Positions 34,709-42,458 of a stretch of 64,000 nt of DNA are shown here, piece by piece. A program made the translations under genes and the position numbers. Position 1 is the first letter of the stretch, and each line of letters starts with the position of its first letter. Source of the DNA: UBA11358 sp049517655 (GTDB lineage: Bacteria; Verrucomicrobiota; Verrucomicrobiia; Limisphaerales; UBA11358); contig JBEKRQ010000002.1 in the NCBI GenBank assembly GCA_049517655.1, positions 434,001 through 498,000 on the forward strand, written 5' to 3'. The notes under the pieces are model-generated. The model was not told the origin of the DNA, searched no databases, and worked only from the letters and a program-made list of their open reading frames with translations.

Positions 34709-35221
34709 TCAGTGGTGATGCCTAAAGAGCCGTTGCCGGTTTTCGAACAGGTACCAAACAATGACCACGTTGATGATGAGCACGACCAAAAGTCCGATAG
34801 GAAATTGATGGTGCGGTGTCTCCGGCCGGCGAACCAATTCAAAAATTTCAATCGGGATGAAAAACGCCGATTCGCCAATCGCCAGCCAAATCGCCCACTT
34901 GGCGCGAAACGCCAGTCCCAAGCCCAGGACGAGCAGAAATAATCCGCAGAGAAAGGTGCCTGATGCCAGCATGCGCAGGTTGGTCGGTGTGATGGTGCCC
35001 AGCCAGTCGCCGATGTTGCCAAAAAACCTGTTTTCAGGGTCGAGATGCATCCACCGCAGGAATTGGTCGAACAAGTCCTCCAAATCCTTTCCCGCCAGCG
35101 CAAAAATTCCCAGCGCGGCGAGCAACAAAACTAGGCCCTTGAAAATTTTGATGCCGCTGATGAGGTAAAGCATCGGTGCGCGCTTTTTTGGCGCCGTGGG
35201 AGTTTTTGCGTTTTGAGCCAT
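34709..35221 (-). CDS. DUF2127 membrane protein
   Basis: The 170-residue protein has four membrane helices: LISGIKIFKGLVLLLAALGI, GTFLCGLFLLVLGLGLAF, WAIWLAIGESAFFIPIEIF and FPIGLLVVLIINVVIVWYLF. This fits the DUF2127 family. The start ATG at 35221 overlaps the glyQS stop as TAATG, so it is translationally coupled to glyQS. The frame is open to 35245, but only the later start avoids reading into glyQS. Function unknown. Confidence 0.82.
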   Translation of the reverse strand: MAQNAKTPTAPKKRAPMLYLISGIKIFKGLVLLLAALGIFALAGKDLEDLFDQFLRWMHLDPENRFFGNIGDWLGTITPTNLRMLASGTFLCGLFLLVLGLGLAFRAKWAIWLAIGESAFFIPIEIFELVRRPETPHHQFPIGLLVVLIINVVIVWYLFENRQRLFRHHH

Positions 35222-36897
35222 TAGCAGATTTTTGTCAGCAGCCAATCGAGCAATTCACCGATGGCAATGCGCTCCTGCCTGCCGTCATCGCGGTAACGAA
35301 CCGTCACGGTGTCCTTCTGGCCGACCAGCCGACCTTCCTTTGCGCCTTCCAACGTCTCGAAATCCACCGTGACACAGAACGGTGTGCCCGCTTCGTCCTG
35401 ACGGCGGTAACGGCGGCCAATCGCGCCCGCGTCATCGTAAAACACGTTCATGTGCGGGCGCAACAGGTCGCGAATCTCAAGCGCCTTCTTCACGAGATCA
35501 GGTTTGTTCTTGAGCAACGGCAGCACGGCGACCTTGATGGGCGCGATGCGCGGATGAAATTTCAACACCACGCGCGTCTCCAACTTTCCTTTCTCATCCG
35601 GCATCCGGTCTTCGTGGTAGGCATTGCAAATCAGCGCGAGAATTAGACGATCCACGCCCGCGGACGGTTCAATCACATGCGGAATGTATTGGCCTCTGGC
35701 CAGACCGTCAGCGTCTTCACGCGCCGATTTTTCAATTTGCTCCGGCGTTTCATCCGGCTTCACCGTCTTCGTGAGATATTTTTTCCGGTTCTCGTGGTAG
35801 CGACGCCAGAGTTCGTCCTGTTTCTCTTTTGGCAATTTGCCCCACGCCGCGCGGAGTTCCTCGTCGAACACGCCCATCGGTTTGCCGGAGAAACGTTCGT
35901 GCTGGCTCAAATCGAAGTCGCTGCGCGCGGAAACGCCTTCGAGTTCCTCTCCCATCAATTCACCCTGCGCGTCGCGTTTGCTGAATGGGAATTTGTAGAG
36001 AATGTCAACGGTCGCACGCGCGTAGTGCGCCAGTTCCTCCGGCTTCTGCCAATACTCCACAAGCGACTCACGCGGCAGACCGACGGATTCATAGAACTGG
36101 ACCCGCTCCTCGACCCAGTATTTAAGCCACGCTTCCCAACCCCAATTCGATTGCGGATTGCGGATTGCAGATTGCGGATTAACGTCGCTGACCTTGGCCA
36201 TACTGCCACTGATAGCCTCGATGACTTCATCGGGTTTGATGAAAAATTCCAGTTCCATCTGCTCGAACTCGCGCGAGCGGAATGTGAAGTTGCGCGGCGT
36301 GACTTCATTGCGGAACGCCTTGCCGATTTGCGCGATGCCGAACGGCACCTTCTGGCGCGACGTTTCCAGAACGTTTTTGAACTGCGCGAAAATCGCCTGC
36401 GCGGTTTCGGGCCGAAGGTAGGCAATCGCCGATTCATCCTGCACTGGGCCAACATAGGTTTGGAACATCAGGTTGAACGGACGAGGTTCGGTCTTCTCAC
36501 CGTGACATTCAGAAACCATCTTGCTGGGCTTTTGCGGGCAGGGGATTTCATTGGTCTGATCGGCGCGGAAACGGCCTTTGCATGTTTTGCAATCAATCAT
36601 CGGGTCGCTGAACGTGTCCACGTGGCCGCTGGCCTTCCAGATTTCCGGATGCATGATGATGGTGGCTTCGAGGCCGACGACGTCGTCGCGCCGGCGGGTC
36701 ATGGTGTTCCACCAGAGTTCCTTGACGTTGCGCTTGAGTTCGGCGCCGAGCGGGCCGTAATCCCAAAAGCCGTTGATGCCGCCGTAAATCTCGGAAGATT
36801 GGTAAATGAAGCCGCGCCGCTTGCACAGCGACACAATTTTTTCCATCAGCCCCGCGCCGGAGGCGGGGGGGGTCCAGTTTTCTTTTGGTTCAGCCAT
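35221..36897 (-). CDS. glyQS: Glycyl-tRNA synthetase, homodimeric class II
   Basis: This enzyme charges tRNA-Gly. The 558 residues include motif 1-like sequence with YGPLGAELKRNVKELWW and motif 2 with FRNEVTPRNFTFRSREFEQMELEFF. Motif 3 lies in the PSAGVDRLILALI region near the anticodon-binding domain, which ends LDWLLTKIC. The zinc-type Cys set (CKTCKGRF) is present. The start is ATG 36897. A heptamer repeat in the coding sequence (36149-36176) adds NPQSAIRNPQSN, which other glycyl-tRNA synthetases lack. The first 80 or so bases are duplicated downstream as part of the tandem duplication. Confidence 0.96.
   Translation of the reverse strand: MAEPKENWTPPASGAGLMEKIVSLCKRRGFIYQSSEIYGGINGFWDYGPLGAELKRNVKELWWNTMTRRRDDVVGLEATIIMHPEIWKASGHVDTFSDPMIDCKTCKGRFRADQTNEIPCPQKPSKMVSECHGEKTEPRPFNLMFQTYVGPVQDESAIAYLRPETAQAIFAQFKNVLETSRQKVPFGIAQIGKAFRNEVTPRNFTFRSREFEQMELEFFIKPDEVIEAISGSMAKVSDVNPQSAIRNPQSNWGWEAWLKYWVEERVQFYESVGLPRESLVEYWQKPEELAHYARATVDILYKFPFSKRDAQGELMGEELEGVSARSDFDLSQHERFSGKPMGVFDEELRAAWGKLPKEKQDELWRRYHENRKKYLTKTVKPDETPEQIEKSAREDADGLARGQYIPHVIEPSAGVDRLILALICNAYHEDRMPDEKGKLETRVVLKFHPRIAPIKVAVLPLLKNKPDLVKKALEIRDLLRPHMNVFYDDAGAIGRRYRRQDEAGTPFCVTVDFETLEGAKEGRLVGQKDTVTVRYRDDGRQERIAIGELLDWLLTKIC
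36149..36176. repeat. Heptamer repeat inside glyQS
   Basis: GATTGCG-type units run four times at 36149-36176 (the third is GATTGCA). On the coding strand this reads as NPQSAIRNPQS, an insertion between conserved blocks of the synthetase. Confidence 0.85.
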
Positions 36898-37186
36898 TGA
36901 GGTTGGCAGTGTTTGCGATGCCTGCGGTGGTGTCAATGCCGCTCCACACCCGGTCGTGGTATAGTTTGCAATTCTGGCGGGGCAAGCGTCCCCGTCCCGC
37001 ATTGCGGGATCAGCAGCTTTGCTCCACCAAAACTATGCCGCTACCCCGCGCTCCCGAACGGCGTGAGATTCACGCAAGACGCGTGAAAATTTTACGCAAA
37101 ATGGCACATGGGTTTGCCGGAATTCGATTTTTCCACGGGTTTTGGGTAGGATTTTGTCTGGCATCAGTGATGCTGAAATTCTTTCG

Positions 37187-37214
37187 TTGACAGCGTGTGT
37201 GATTCCAGTAGAAT
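37187..37214 (+). promoter_or_regulatory. Promoter of pilin-like gene 1
   Basis: TTGACA at 37187-37192 and TAGAAT at 37209-37214 are spaced by 16 bases, about 40 bases upstream of the ATG at 37253. The same arrangement is kept in copy 2. Confidence 0.65.
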
Positions 37215-37252
37215 CCGCGCGCAGTCACGTGAACTTAAAAACCTTTGAATGT

Positions 37253-38008
37253 ATGAAAAGAATTCTGAAAGACAAAAAAGCTTTTACACTGATCGAGTTG
37301 CTGGTTGTGATCGCCATCATAGCCATTCTTGCAGCCATGTTGTTGCCGGCGCTTGCCGCCGCCAAGCGCAGGGCTCAACGCATCAGTTGCGTTAGCAACC
37401 TTAAGCAATTCGGCATTGCCTTCCAACTTTATGCGAATGACCACAGCTACAATCCTTTCCCAGGTTCTCTCTATGTTTATGGTACTCAATTCGCTACTCC
37501 AGGCACGTTTGCTCCGCAGATGCCATTAGCGACGATGACGAATGTATTAACCACCCCAAAGTTGGTATTTTGCCCGTCGGATAGTACTCGCAGCGCGACC
37601 ACAAATTGGTCGGTACTTGTTAATACCAACACCGGAGCTCCATATGACACAGTTACCAATTATCAGAGCTATTTTATCGGTGGCGATGGGCTTGTTAGCG
37701 AGCCTAAATCGATTTTTGCTGGCGATCGCAACATCGTGGATGGCACGGCGGCTTCTCCAGCCGACGGCACCCTAGCATCTGATGATAATGGCCACGGCGG
37801 CGGCAATTTAGCAAGTGTTCCTTTTAAAAATTGGATATGGAATATTTCTGATATGCATCAGGGAGTTGGAAACCTCTTGTTCGGCGATGGCAGTGTCCTG
37901 CAGGCGACAACACGACAGTTGGATACGACCATGCTTGACTCCATCAACAGCACTGCATTGAATGGTAATTATCCTTATTATAATTTCCCGACTGGTTTGA
38001 CTTGGTAA
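37253..38008 (+). CDS. Prepilin-type protein, copy 1 of a tandem pair
   Basis: The 251-residue pseudopilin-like protein has the prepilin signal KDKKA followed by FTLIELLVVIAIIAILAAM (the residue before the cleaved bond is Ala rather than Gly), then LLPALAAAKRRAQRISC. This is the typical N-terminus of the large DUF1559-like pseudopilin group of Verrucomicrobiota and Planctomycetota. The C-terminal part has KLVFCPSD and MHQGVGNLLFGDGSV, the usual end motif. The ATG at 37253 is chosen because it matches copy 2 and the promoter. Its middle region differs greatly from copy 2 while the ends agree. Confidence 0.88.
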   Translation: MKRILKDKKAFTLIELLVVIAIIAILAAMLLPALAAAKRRAQRISCVSNLKQFGIAFQLYANDHSYNPFPGSLYVYGTQFATPGTFAPQMPLATMTNVLTTPKLVFCPSDSTRSATTNWSVLVNTNTGAPYDTVTNYQSYFIGGDGLVSEPKSIFAGDRNIVDGTAASPADGTLASDDNGHGGGNLASVPFKNWIWNISDMHQGVGNLLFGDGSVLQATTRQLDTTMLDSINSTALNGNYPYYNFPTGLTW

Positions 38009-38074
38009 TTCCCCGACTGGTATGAGCGGCTATGTGAACGCGCCCTGGCGTGTTTGAGTTTAATTATCGCGTCG

Positions 38075-38112
38075 CGAGGCATCTGCTTAAAGGGTGCCTC
38101 GTTTTTATTTTA
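38075..38112 (+). terminator. Intrinsic terminator of pilin-like gene 1
   Basis: CGAGGCA (38075-38081) pairs with TGCCTCG (38095-38101), followed by TTTTTATTTTAT. The stem is a slightly worn version of the one after copy 2. Confidence 0.75.
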
Positions 38113-38176
38113 TAAGCTTTGGCAAAAAGGGCGTTGCGGCGCGACCACGCTTCACGCGGGCCGCTTTCAAGCATTT

Positions 38177-38338
38177 TCAGGGACAGTGGCCGCCATTCTT
38201 TCTTTCCGGTTTTTCTGAAACTCCTTGTTCCGCGAAAAAGTTTTTCGACAGGGCGCAACATTCCGTCTCCTGCACGCCGCCGGTGATTTGGCAGCATGGT
38301 TTGACGTTGGAGATTGCACAACAAATTCAACGCGCCGC
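38177..38338 (-). pseudogene. Truncated tadA 3' fragment left by the duplication
   Basis: This 162-base piece matches the tail of the real tadA (39707-39868) and ends with the same stop context at 38177. It has no start and no catalytic residues. At its upstream end it is fused to a glyQS start fragment at GCGCCGC. Confidence 0.85.
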
Positions 38339-38413
38339 TTGCACAGCGACACGATTTTTTCATCAGCCCCGTGCCGGAGGCCGGGGTGCGGCGTTTTCTT
38401 TTGGTTCAGCCAT
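38332..38413 (-). pseudogene. Truncated glyQS 5' fragment left by the duplication
   Basis: It matches the first codons of glyQS (36814-36897) with small indels. The start codon is still present at 38411-38413, but the frame runs into the tadA remnant after about 25 codons. It could still give a short nonsense peptide if the glyQS promoter was copied with it. Confidence 0.8.
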
Positions 38414-38707
38414 TGAGTGGGGTTGGCAGTGTTTGTAATGCCTGCGGTGGTGTCAATGCTGCTCCACACCCGATTGTGTCTTAAGCCAAGTTCGTAATCT
38501 TAATCAATGGGAAAGAGGATCATGATTAAGAGAAAGATTAAGACTGGAACATTGCCCCCACGCTCCCGAACGGCGTGAGATTCACGCAAGACGCGTGAAA
38601 ATTTTACGCAAAATGGCGCATGGGTTTGCCGGAATTCGATTTTTCCACGGGTTTTGGGCAGGATTTTGTCTGGCATCAGTGATGCTGAAATTCTTTCGCA
38701 AAATATG

Positions 38708-38735
38708 TTGACAGCATGTGTGATTCCAGTAAAAT
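38708..38735 (+). promoter_or_regulatory. Promoter of pilin-like gene 2
   Basis: TTGACA at 38708-38713 and TAAAAT at 38730-38735 with a 16-base spacer. The -10 box is one change closer to consensus than in copy 1. Confidence 0.65.
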
Positions 38736-38773
38736 CCGCGCGCAGTCACGTGAACTAAAAAAAACTTGAATGT

Positions 38774-39577
38774 ATGAAAAGAATTCTGAAAGACAAAAAA
38801 GCTTTTACACTGATCGAGTTGCTGGTTGTGATCTCCATCATAGCCATTCTTGCAGCCATGTTGTTGCCGGCGCTTGCCGCCGCCAAGCGCAAGGCTCAAC
38901 GCATTAGCTGCGTCAACAACCTCAGGCAAATCGGTGTCTCCCTCCGACTTTGGTCGAATGATAACAGCGACAGTTATCCCATGGCTGTCCTTGCGGCCCA
39001 AGGCGGTGCCAAGGACTATATCTATAACAATGGCAATGGAGGCGCCACTCCGGCGCCGTCATATGCTCCGCAGATGCCCTTCGTTGTTATGTCGAATATA
39101 TTATCCAACCCAAAGTTGGTGTTTTGCCCGTCGGATAGTCTTCGCAGCGCGGCCACGAATTTTCTGGAACTTTACAGCGCCACCGCCGGCGCTGCTGTAC
39201 CAGACAACAGTTGGAACCAGTTTCAGAGCTATGTTGTCGGTGGCGATGCGACTGATGTTCAGTCTAAATCGCTGCCGGCTTTTGATCGCAACATCATAGA
39301 TACTACCGCTACTACTCCAGCTGATCTCACTGGCGCAGGTAATGGTGCTCTCGGAGGCGGAGGCGGTAGCGCCACTGCCCCTGTATTAAAGGGTGTGTCT
39401 TTTATTAAGTTGGGTTGGAATCAATCTGACCTGCACCAAAATAACGGGAACGTTTTAATGGGCGATGGCAGTGTTCAGCAGGCGACAACTATGCAAGTGC
39501 AGCAGTACGTGCTCGACTCCACCAATAGTGTTCCGCTTGTTCAATCTCCTTATTATAATACCCCGAACGGACCATAA
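38774..39577 (+). CDS. Prepilin-type protein, copy 2 of a tandem pair
   Basis: The 267-residue paralogue of the gene at 37253. The N-terminus is almost identical (FTLIELLVVISIIAILAAM, LLPALAAAKRKAQRISC), as are the promoter and 3' flank. The centre (about residues 60-220) is divergent and carries a Gly-rich loop (GAGNGALGGGGGSA). The closing motif is LHQNNGNVLMGDGSV. The conserved segment YAPQMPFVVMSN followed by KLVFCPSDSLRSAATN shows that both derive from one gene. It probably builds or decorates a pilus or secretion pseudopilus. Confidence 0.88.
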   Translation: MKRILKDKKAFTLIELLVVISIIAILAAMLLPALAAAKRKAQRISCVNNLRQIGVSLRLWSNDNSDSYPMAVLAAQGGAKDYIYNNGNGGATPAPSYAPQMPFVVMSNILSNPKLVFCPSDSLRSAATNFLELYSATAGAAVPDNSWNQFQSYVVGGDATDVQSKSLPAFDRNIIDTTATTPADLTGAGNGALGGGGGSATAPVLKGVSFIKLGWNQSDLHQNNGNVLMGDGSVQQATTMQVQQYVLDSTNSVPLVQSPYYNTPNGP

Positions 39578-39604
39578 TAGTATTATTTGAGTTTGATTGT
39601 CATC

Positions 39605-39641
39605 ACGAGGCATCCGCTTAAGGATGCCTCGTTTTTATTTT
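39605..39641 (+). terminator. Intrinsic terminator of pilin-like gene 2
   Basis: ACGAGGCATCC (39605-39615) pairs perfectly with GGATGCCTCGT (39622-39632) around a 6-base loop, followed by TTTTATTTTA. Confidence 0.85.
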
Positions 39642-39706
39642 ATAAGCTTTGGCAAAAAGGACGTTGTGGCGCGACCACGCTTCATGCGGGCCGCTTTCAA
39701 GCATTT

Positions 39707-40219
39707 TCAGGGACAGTGGCCGCCATTCTTTCTTTCCGGTTTTTCTGAAACTCTTTGCTCCGCGAAAAAGTTTTTCAACAGGGCGCAACATTCCGTCTCC
39801 CGCACGCCGCTGGTGATTTGGCAGCGGTGGTTTGACGTCGGGGATTGCAACAGATTCAATGCGCCGCCCGCCGCGCCGGCTTTGGGATCGCTCGCGCCAA
39901 AAACCACACGCGCCAGCCGCGTGTGCGCCATTGCGCCGGCACACATCGGACATGGCTCCTTGGTCACGTAAAGCGTGCAATCGGTCAACCGCCAGTCGCC
40001 CGCCACTTCCTCGGCCTGCGTGATGGCCAGCATTTCCGCGTGCGCCGTGGCGTCCTTGAGCAGTTCCACCTGATTGAATGCGCGGGCGATGATTCGGCCC
40101 TCGCGGACGATGATCGCGCCCACCGGCACCTCGCCGGCTTCATAAGCCATGGCCGCCTGGCGTAGCGCCTCGCCCATGAAAAAATCGTCGTTGTGCAGAT
40201 CAATGACCGGTTCATCCAT
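39707..40219 (-). CDS. tadA: tRNA adenosine(34) deaminase
   Basis: TadA converts A34 to inosine in tRNA-Arg(ACG). The 170-residue protein has the zinc site HAEML and PCPMCAGAMAHTRL, and the family signature VVFGASDPKAGAAGG. The start ATG at 40219 gives MDEPVIDLHNDDFFMGEAL; the longer open frame is not needed. The C-terminal 45 residues after NLLQSP are those duplicated as a fragment at 38.2-38.3 kb. It is convergent with pilin-like gene 2. Confidence 0.95.
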   Translation of the reverse strand: MDEPVIDLHNDDFFMGEALRQAAMAYEAGEVPVGAIIVREGRIIARAFNQVELLKDATAHAEMLAITQAEEVAGDWRLTDCTLYVTKEPCPMCAGAMAHTRLARVVFGASDPKAGAAGGALNLLQSPTSNHRCQITSGVRETECCALLKNFFAEQRVSEKPERKNGGHCP

Positions 40220-40296
40220 AATCGGAAAATGAAGAAGGAAAAATACAGAATGGAGAAGCAAAATTTAAACTCACCATTGCCGGTAAAATGGTTTCT

Positions 40297-40812
40297 TTAT
40301 TCTTCATTCTGCATTCTGCCTTTGTTGAATTCTTCCAGCGTCCAATCGTTTTTGCCGTCAGGATGGCAATGACAATGCGCCGCGAAAAAGCCGCCGCGAT
40401 GCCGCCAGAACCACGGCCAGATTTGTTCGGCGTCCGTTTTCGGAATTTTCAACGATGACAGCATTTCACGCTGGAAAAATTGGAACCGCCCTTCGGCATG
40501 CGCCGGCGGCAGCGTTTTTAACCTCACTTTCATTTCAAACAAAAACATCAGCCAATGAGTCTGGCCTTGATAACCGTGTTCGCTGACGAGACCGGTCAAA
40601 TGCAAATCCGCCGCGCGAATTTCAACGCCGAGTTCCTCCCCGGCCTCGCGGCAGGCGCAGGCGTAAGGCGATTCGCCGATGTCCATTTTCAATTTGCCGC
40701 CGCAGGGGCTCCAGAACCCGCGATTCGGTTCCTGCGCGCGTTCGAGCAGCAGCACTTCATCACGCTCGTTGAAACAGTAAAGCAGCGTGGCGACTTTGTA
40801 AGGCAATGGCAT
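40297..40812 (-). CDS. Nudix hydrolase
   Basis: This is a 171-residue MutT-like protein. The Nudix box is GGKLKMDIGESPYACACREAGEELGV (split here: GGKLKMDIGE, then SPYACACREAGEELGV). There are two extra residues between the first Gly and Glu compared with the classic GX5EX7REUXEEXGU spacing. The rest reads like an 8-oxo-dGTP or nucleotide diphosphate hydrolase, but the substrate is unknown. The start ATG at 40812 (MPLPYKVATLLYCF) is preferred over the longer frame. The last residues (RMQNEE) come from a heptamer repeat at 40299-40319. Confidence 0.88.
   Translation of the reverse strand: MPLPYKVATLLYCFNERDEVLLLERAQEPNRGFWSPCGGKLKMDIGESPYACACREAGEELGVEIRAADLHLTGLVSEHGYQGQTHWLMFLFEMKVRLKTLPPAHAEGRFQFFQREMLSSLKIPKTDAEQIWPWFWRHRGGFFAAHCHCHPDGKNDWTLEEFNKGRMQNEE
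40299..40319. repeat. Heptamer repeat at the 3' end of the Nudix gene
   Basis: ATTCTTC, ATTCTGC, ATTCTGC follow each other at 40299-40319. On the minus strand they give the last codons and stop of the Nudix gene. The reverse complement is the same sequence as the repeat at 16239-16266. Confidence 0.75.
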
Positions 40813-40931
40813 CGCGCAGGATTTTGGATTTCGATTGGCGAATGTCGAGCGTGTAAAATTCCATTGCCACACCGGTCAAAGCCGTTAGCATGGCGACCCT
40901 TGTTTCGATTGCAGGCGAAGGAAAATCACGC

Positions 40932-41990
40932 ATGAAAACTTACGACATCGCGGTTATCGGCGGCGATGGCACCGGCCCGGAAGTGATCCGCGAAGCCGTC
41001 AAGGTGCTGGATGCCGCCACGAAAAAATTCAATCTCAAACTCAACTACACGCATTACGACATTGGCGGCGCACGCTATTTGAAAACAGGCGAAGTGCTGC
41101 CGGACAGCGTAATCGCCGAGTTGCGGAAATTTCCCGCCATTCTGCTGGGTGCTATCGGCCACCCGGACGTGAAGCCGGGCATTCTGGAGAAAGGCATCCT
41201 GCTCCGGTTGCGTTTTGAACTGGAGCAATACATCAATCTCCGCCCGGTAAAACTTTACGACGAACGTTTCTGTCCGTTGAAGGACAAGAAACCTGAGCAC
41301 ATTGATTTCGTCGTCGTCCGCGAGAACAACGAGGGCCTCTACACCGGCGCGGGCGGTTTTGTCTTCAAAGGCACACCGAACGAAATCGCCGTGCAGGAAA
41401 GCGTCAACACCCGCCGCGGCGTTGAACGCTGTCTGCGCTTTGCCTTCGAGTTCTGCCGCAAGCGGGACCGGGACAAAAAGCTCATGCTCTGCGGCAAGAC
41501 GAACGTCCTGACTTACGCCTTCGACTTGTGGGAACGCGCGTTTCACGAAATCGGCCAAAAGGAGTTTCCCGAAATCAAACGCGATTATGCCCACGTGGAC
41601 GCCACCTGCATGTGGTTCGTGAAAAACCCGGAATGGTTCGATGTGATTGTCACCGACAACATGTTTGGCGACATCATCACTGATCTCGGGGCGATGATTC
41701 AGGGCGGCATGGGCATTGCCGCCGGCGGCAACATCAATCCGCAAGGCACGAGCATGTTCGAGCCGATCGGCGGCAGCGCGCCCAAATACACCGGCCAAGG
41801 CGTGATCAATCCGCTGGCGGCAATTTGCGCCGGACAGATGATGCTGGATTTTCTCGGCGAACCCAAAGCCGCGCAGGCCATTGAAACGGCGGTGATCAAG
41901 ATCGTGCGGGACAGAATCAAATCGCTCGCTGCCGGCAAGATGGGCTACAGCACTTCGCAGGTGGGTGATCTGGTGGCGGCAGCGGTTTGA
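40932..41990 (+). CDS. leuB: 3-isopropylmalate dehydrogenase
   Basis: LeuB oxidises and decarboxylates 3-isopropylmalate in leucine synthesis, with NAD. The 352-residue protein has IAVIGGDGTGPEVIREAV, LLRLRFELEQYINLRPVKLY, VVVRENNEGLYTGAGG, the metal and substrate site DVIVTDNMFGDIITDLGAMI, and the cofactor-loop region EPIGGSAPKYTGQGVINP. Some substrate-loop residues vary, so a tartrate- or homoisocitrate-type dehydrogenase cannot be fully excluded. leuC at the right edge supports the leucine role. The ATG at 40932 is chosen as the conserved start. Confidence 0.92.
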   Translation: MKTYDIAVIGGDGTGPEVIREAVKVLDAATKKFNLKLNYTHYDIGGARYLKTGEVLPDSVIAELRKFPAILLGAIGHPDVKPGILEKGILLRLRFELEQYINLRPVKLYDERFCPLKDKKPEHIDFVVVRENNEGLYTGAGGFVFKGTPNEIAVQESVNTRRGVERCLRFAFEFCRKRDRDKKLMLCGKTNVLTYAFDLWERAFHEIGQKEFPEIKRDYAHVDATCMWFVKNPEWFDVIVTDNMFGDIITDLGAMIQGGMGIAAGGNINPQGTSMFEPIGGSAPKYTGQGVINPLAAICAGQMMLDFLGEPKAAQAIETAVIKIVRDRIKSLAAGKMGYSTSQVGDLVAAAV

Positions 41991-42005
41991 CGATGAGGAC
42001 AGTGG

Positions 42006-42425
42006 ATGAAAAGTTTGACCGAACATCTTTGGTTTGAAACGCCGCATCGCCGCGATTACATCAACATTACTGACACCATCGAAAAGCTGGTTCACAAAAG
42101 TGGCGTGCAGGAGGGTCTTTGCCTCGTCAATGCCATGCACATCACCGCGGGCGTTTACATCAACGATGCCGAGGACGGTTTGCTGCACGATTATGATGTC
42201 TGGCTTGAAAAGCTTGCGCCGCACGAGCCGGTTTCGCAATACCAGCACAACCGTACGGGTGAGGACAACGCCGACGCGCACCTGAAACGCCAGATCATGG
42301 GACGCGAAGTGGTTGTAGCCATCACGAAGGGCAAACTCGATCTCGGCCCGTGGGAGCAGATTTTCTACGGCGAATTTGATGGCCGTCGCCGCAAGCGCGT
42401 GCTGGTAAAAATCATCGGCGAATAA
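42006..42425 (+). CDS. YjbQ-type (UPF0047) protein
   Basis: The 139-residue protein has the UPF0047 hallmarks: GLCLVNAMHITAGVYIND, HLKRQIMGREVVVAITKGKL and GPWEQIFYGEFDGRRRKRVLVKIIG. Members have weak thiamine-phosphate synthase activity and are annotated as secondary thiamine-phosphate synthase. It starts 15 bases after leuB and probably shares the transcript. A link to thiL at 49.5 kb is possible but not adjacent. Confidence 0.93.
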   Translation: MKSLTEHLWFETPHRRDYINITDTIEKLVHKSGVQEGLCLVNAMHITAGVYINDAEDGLLHDYDVWLEKLAPHEPVSQYQHNRTGEDNADAHLKRQIMGREVVVAITKGKLDLGPWEQIFYGEFDGRRRKRVLVKIIGE

Positions 42426-42458
42426 TTCGATTGTGATTGAACGGATTCCACGCGCAGT

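Larger units (their letters stand above)
36814..38338. repeat. Tandem duplication, copy 1
   Basis: This segment starts inside the 5' part of glyQS, contains the upstream region and pilin-like gene 1 with promoter and terminator, and ends in a truncated tadA tail. Copy 2 follows directly. Equivalent points are offset by 1516 bases (glyQS start), 1521 (pilin ATG) and 1530 (tadA stop). The internal joint falls at GCGCCGC (38332-38338), a 7-base sequence present at both parental ends. Confidence 0.85.
38339..39868. repeat. Tandem duplication, copy 2
   Basis: The second copy of the unit: a glyQS 5' fragment, the upstream region, pilin-like gene 2 with promoter and terminator, then the intact tadA gene. 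Flanks and the first 130 coding bases are nearly identical to copy 1, while the centre of the pilin gene is not. Confidence 0.85.

Noticed and set aside
40926..42281. 451-codon frame opposite leuB and the YjbQ gene
   Set aside because: Antisense shadow of two clearly conserved genes.
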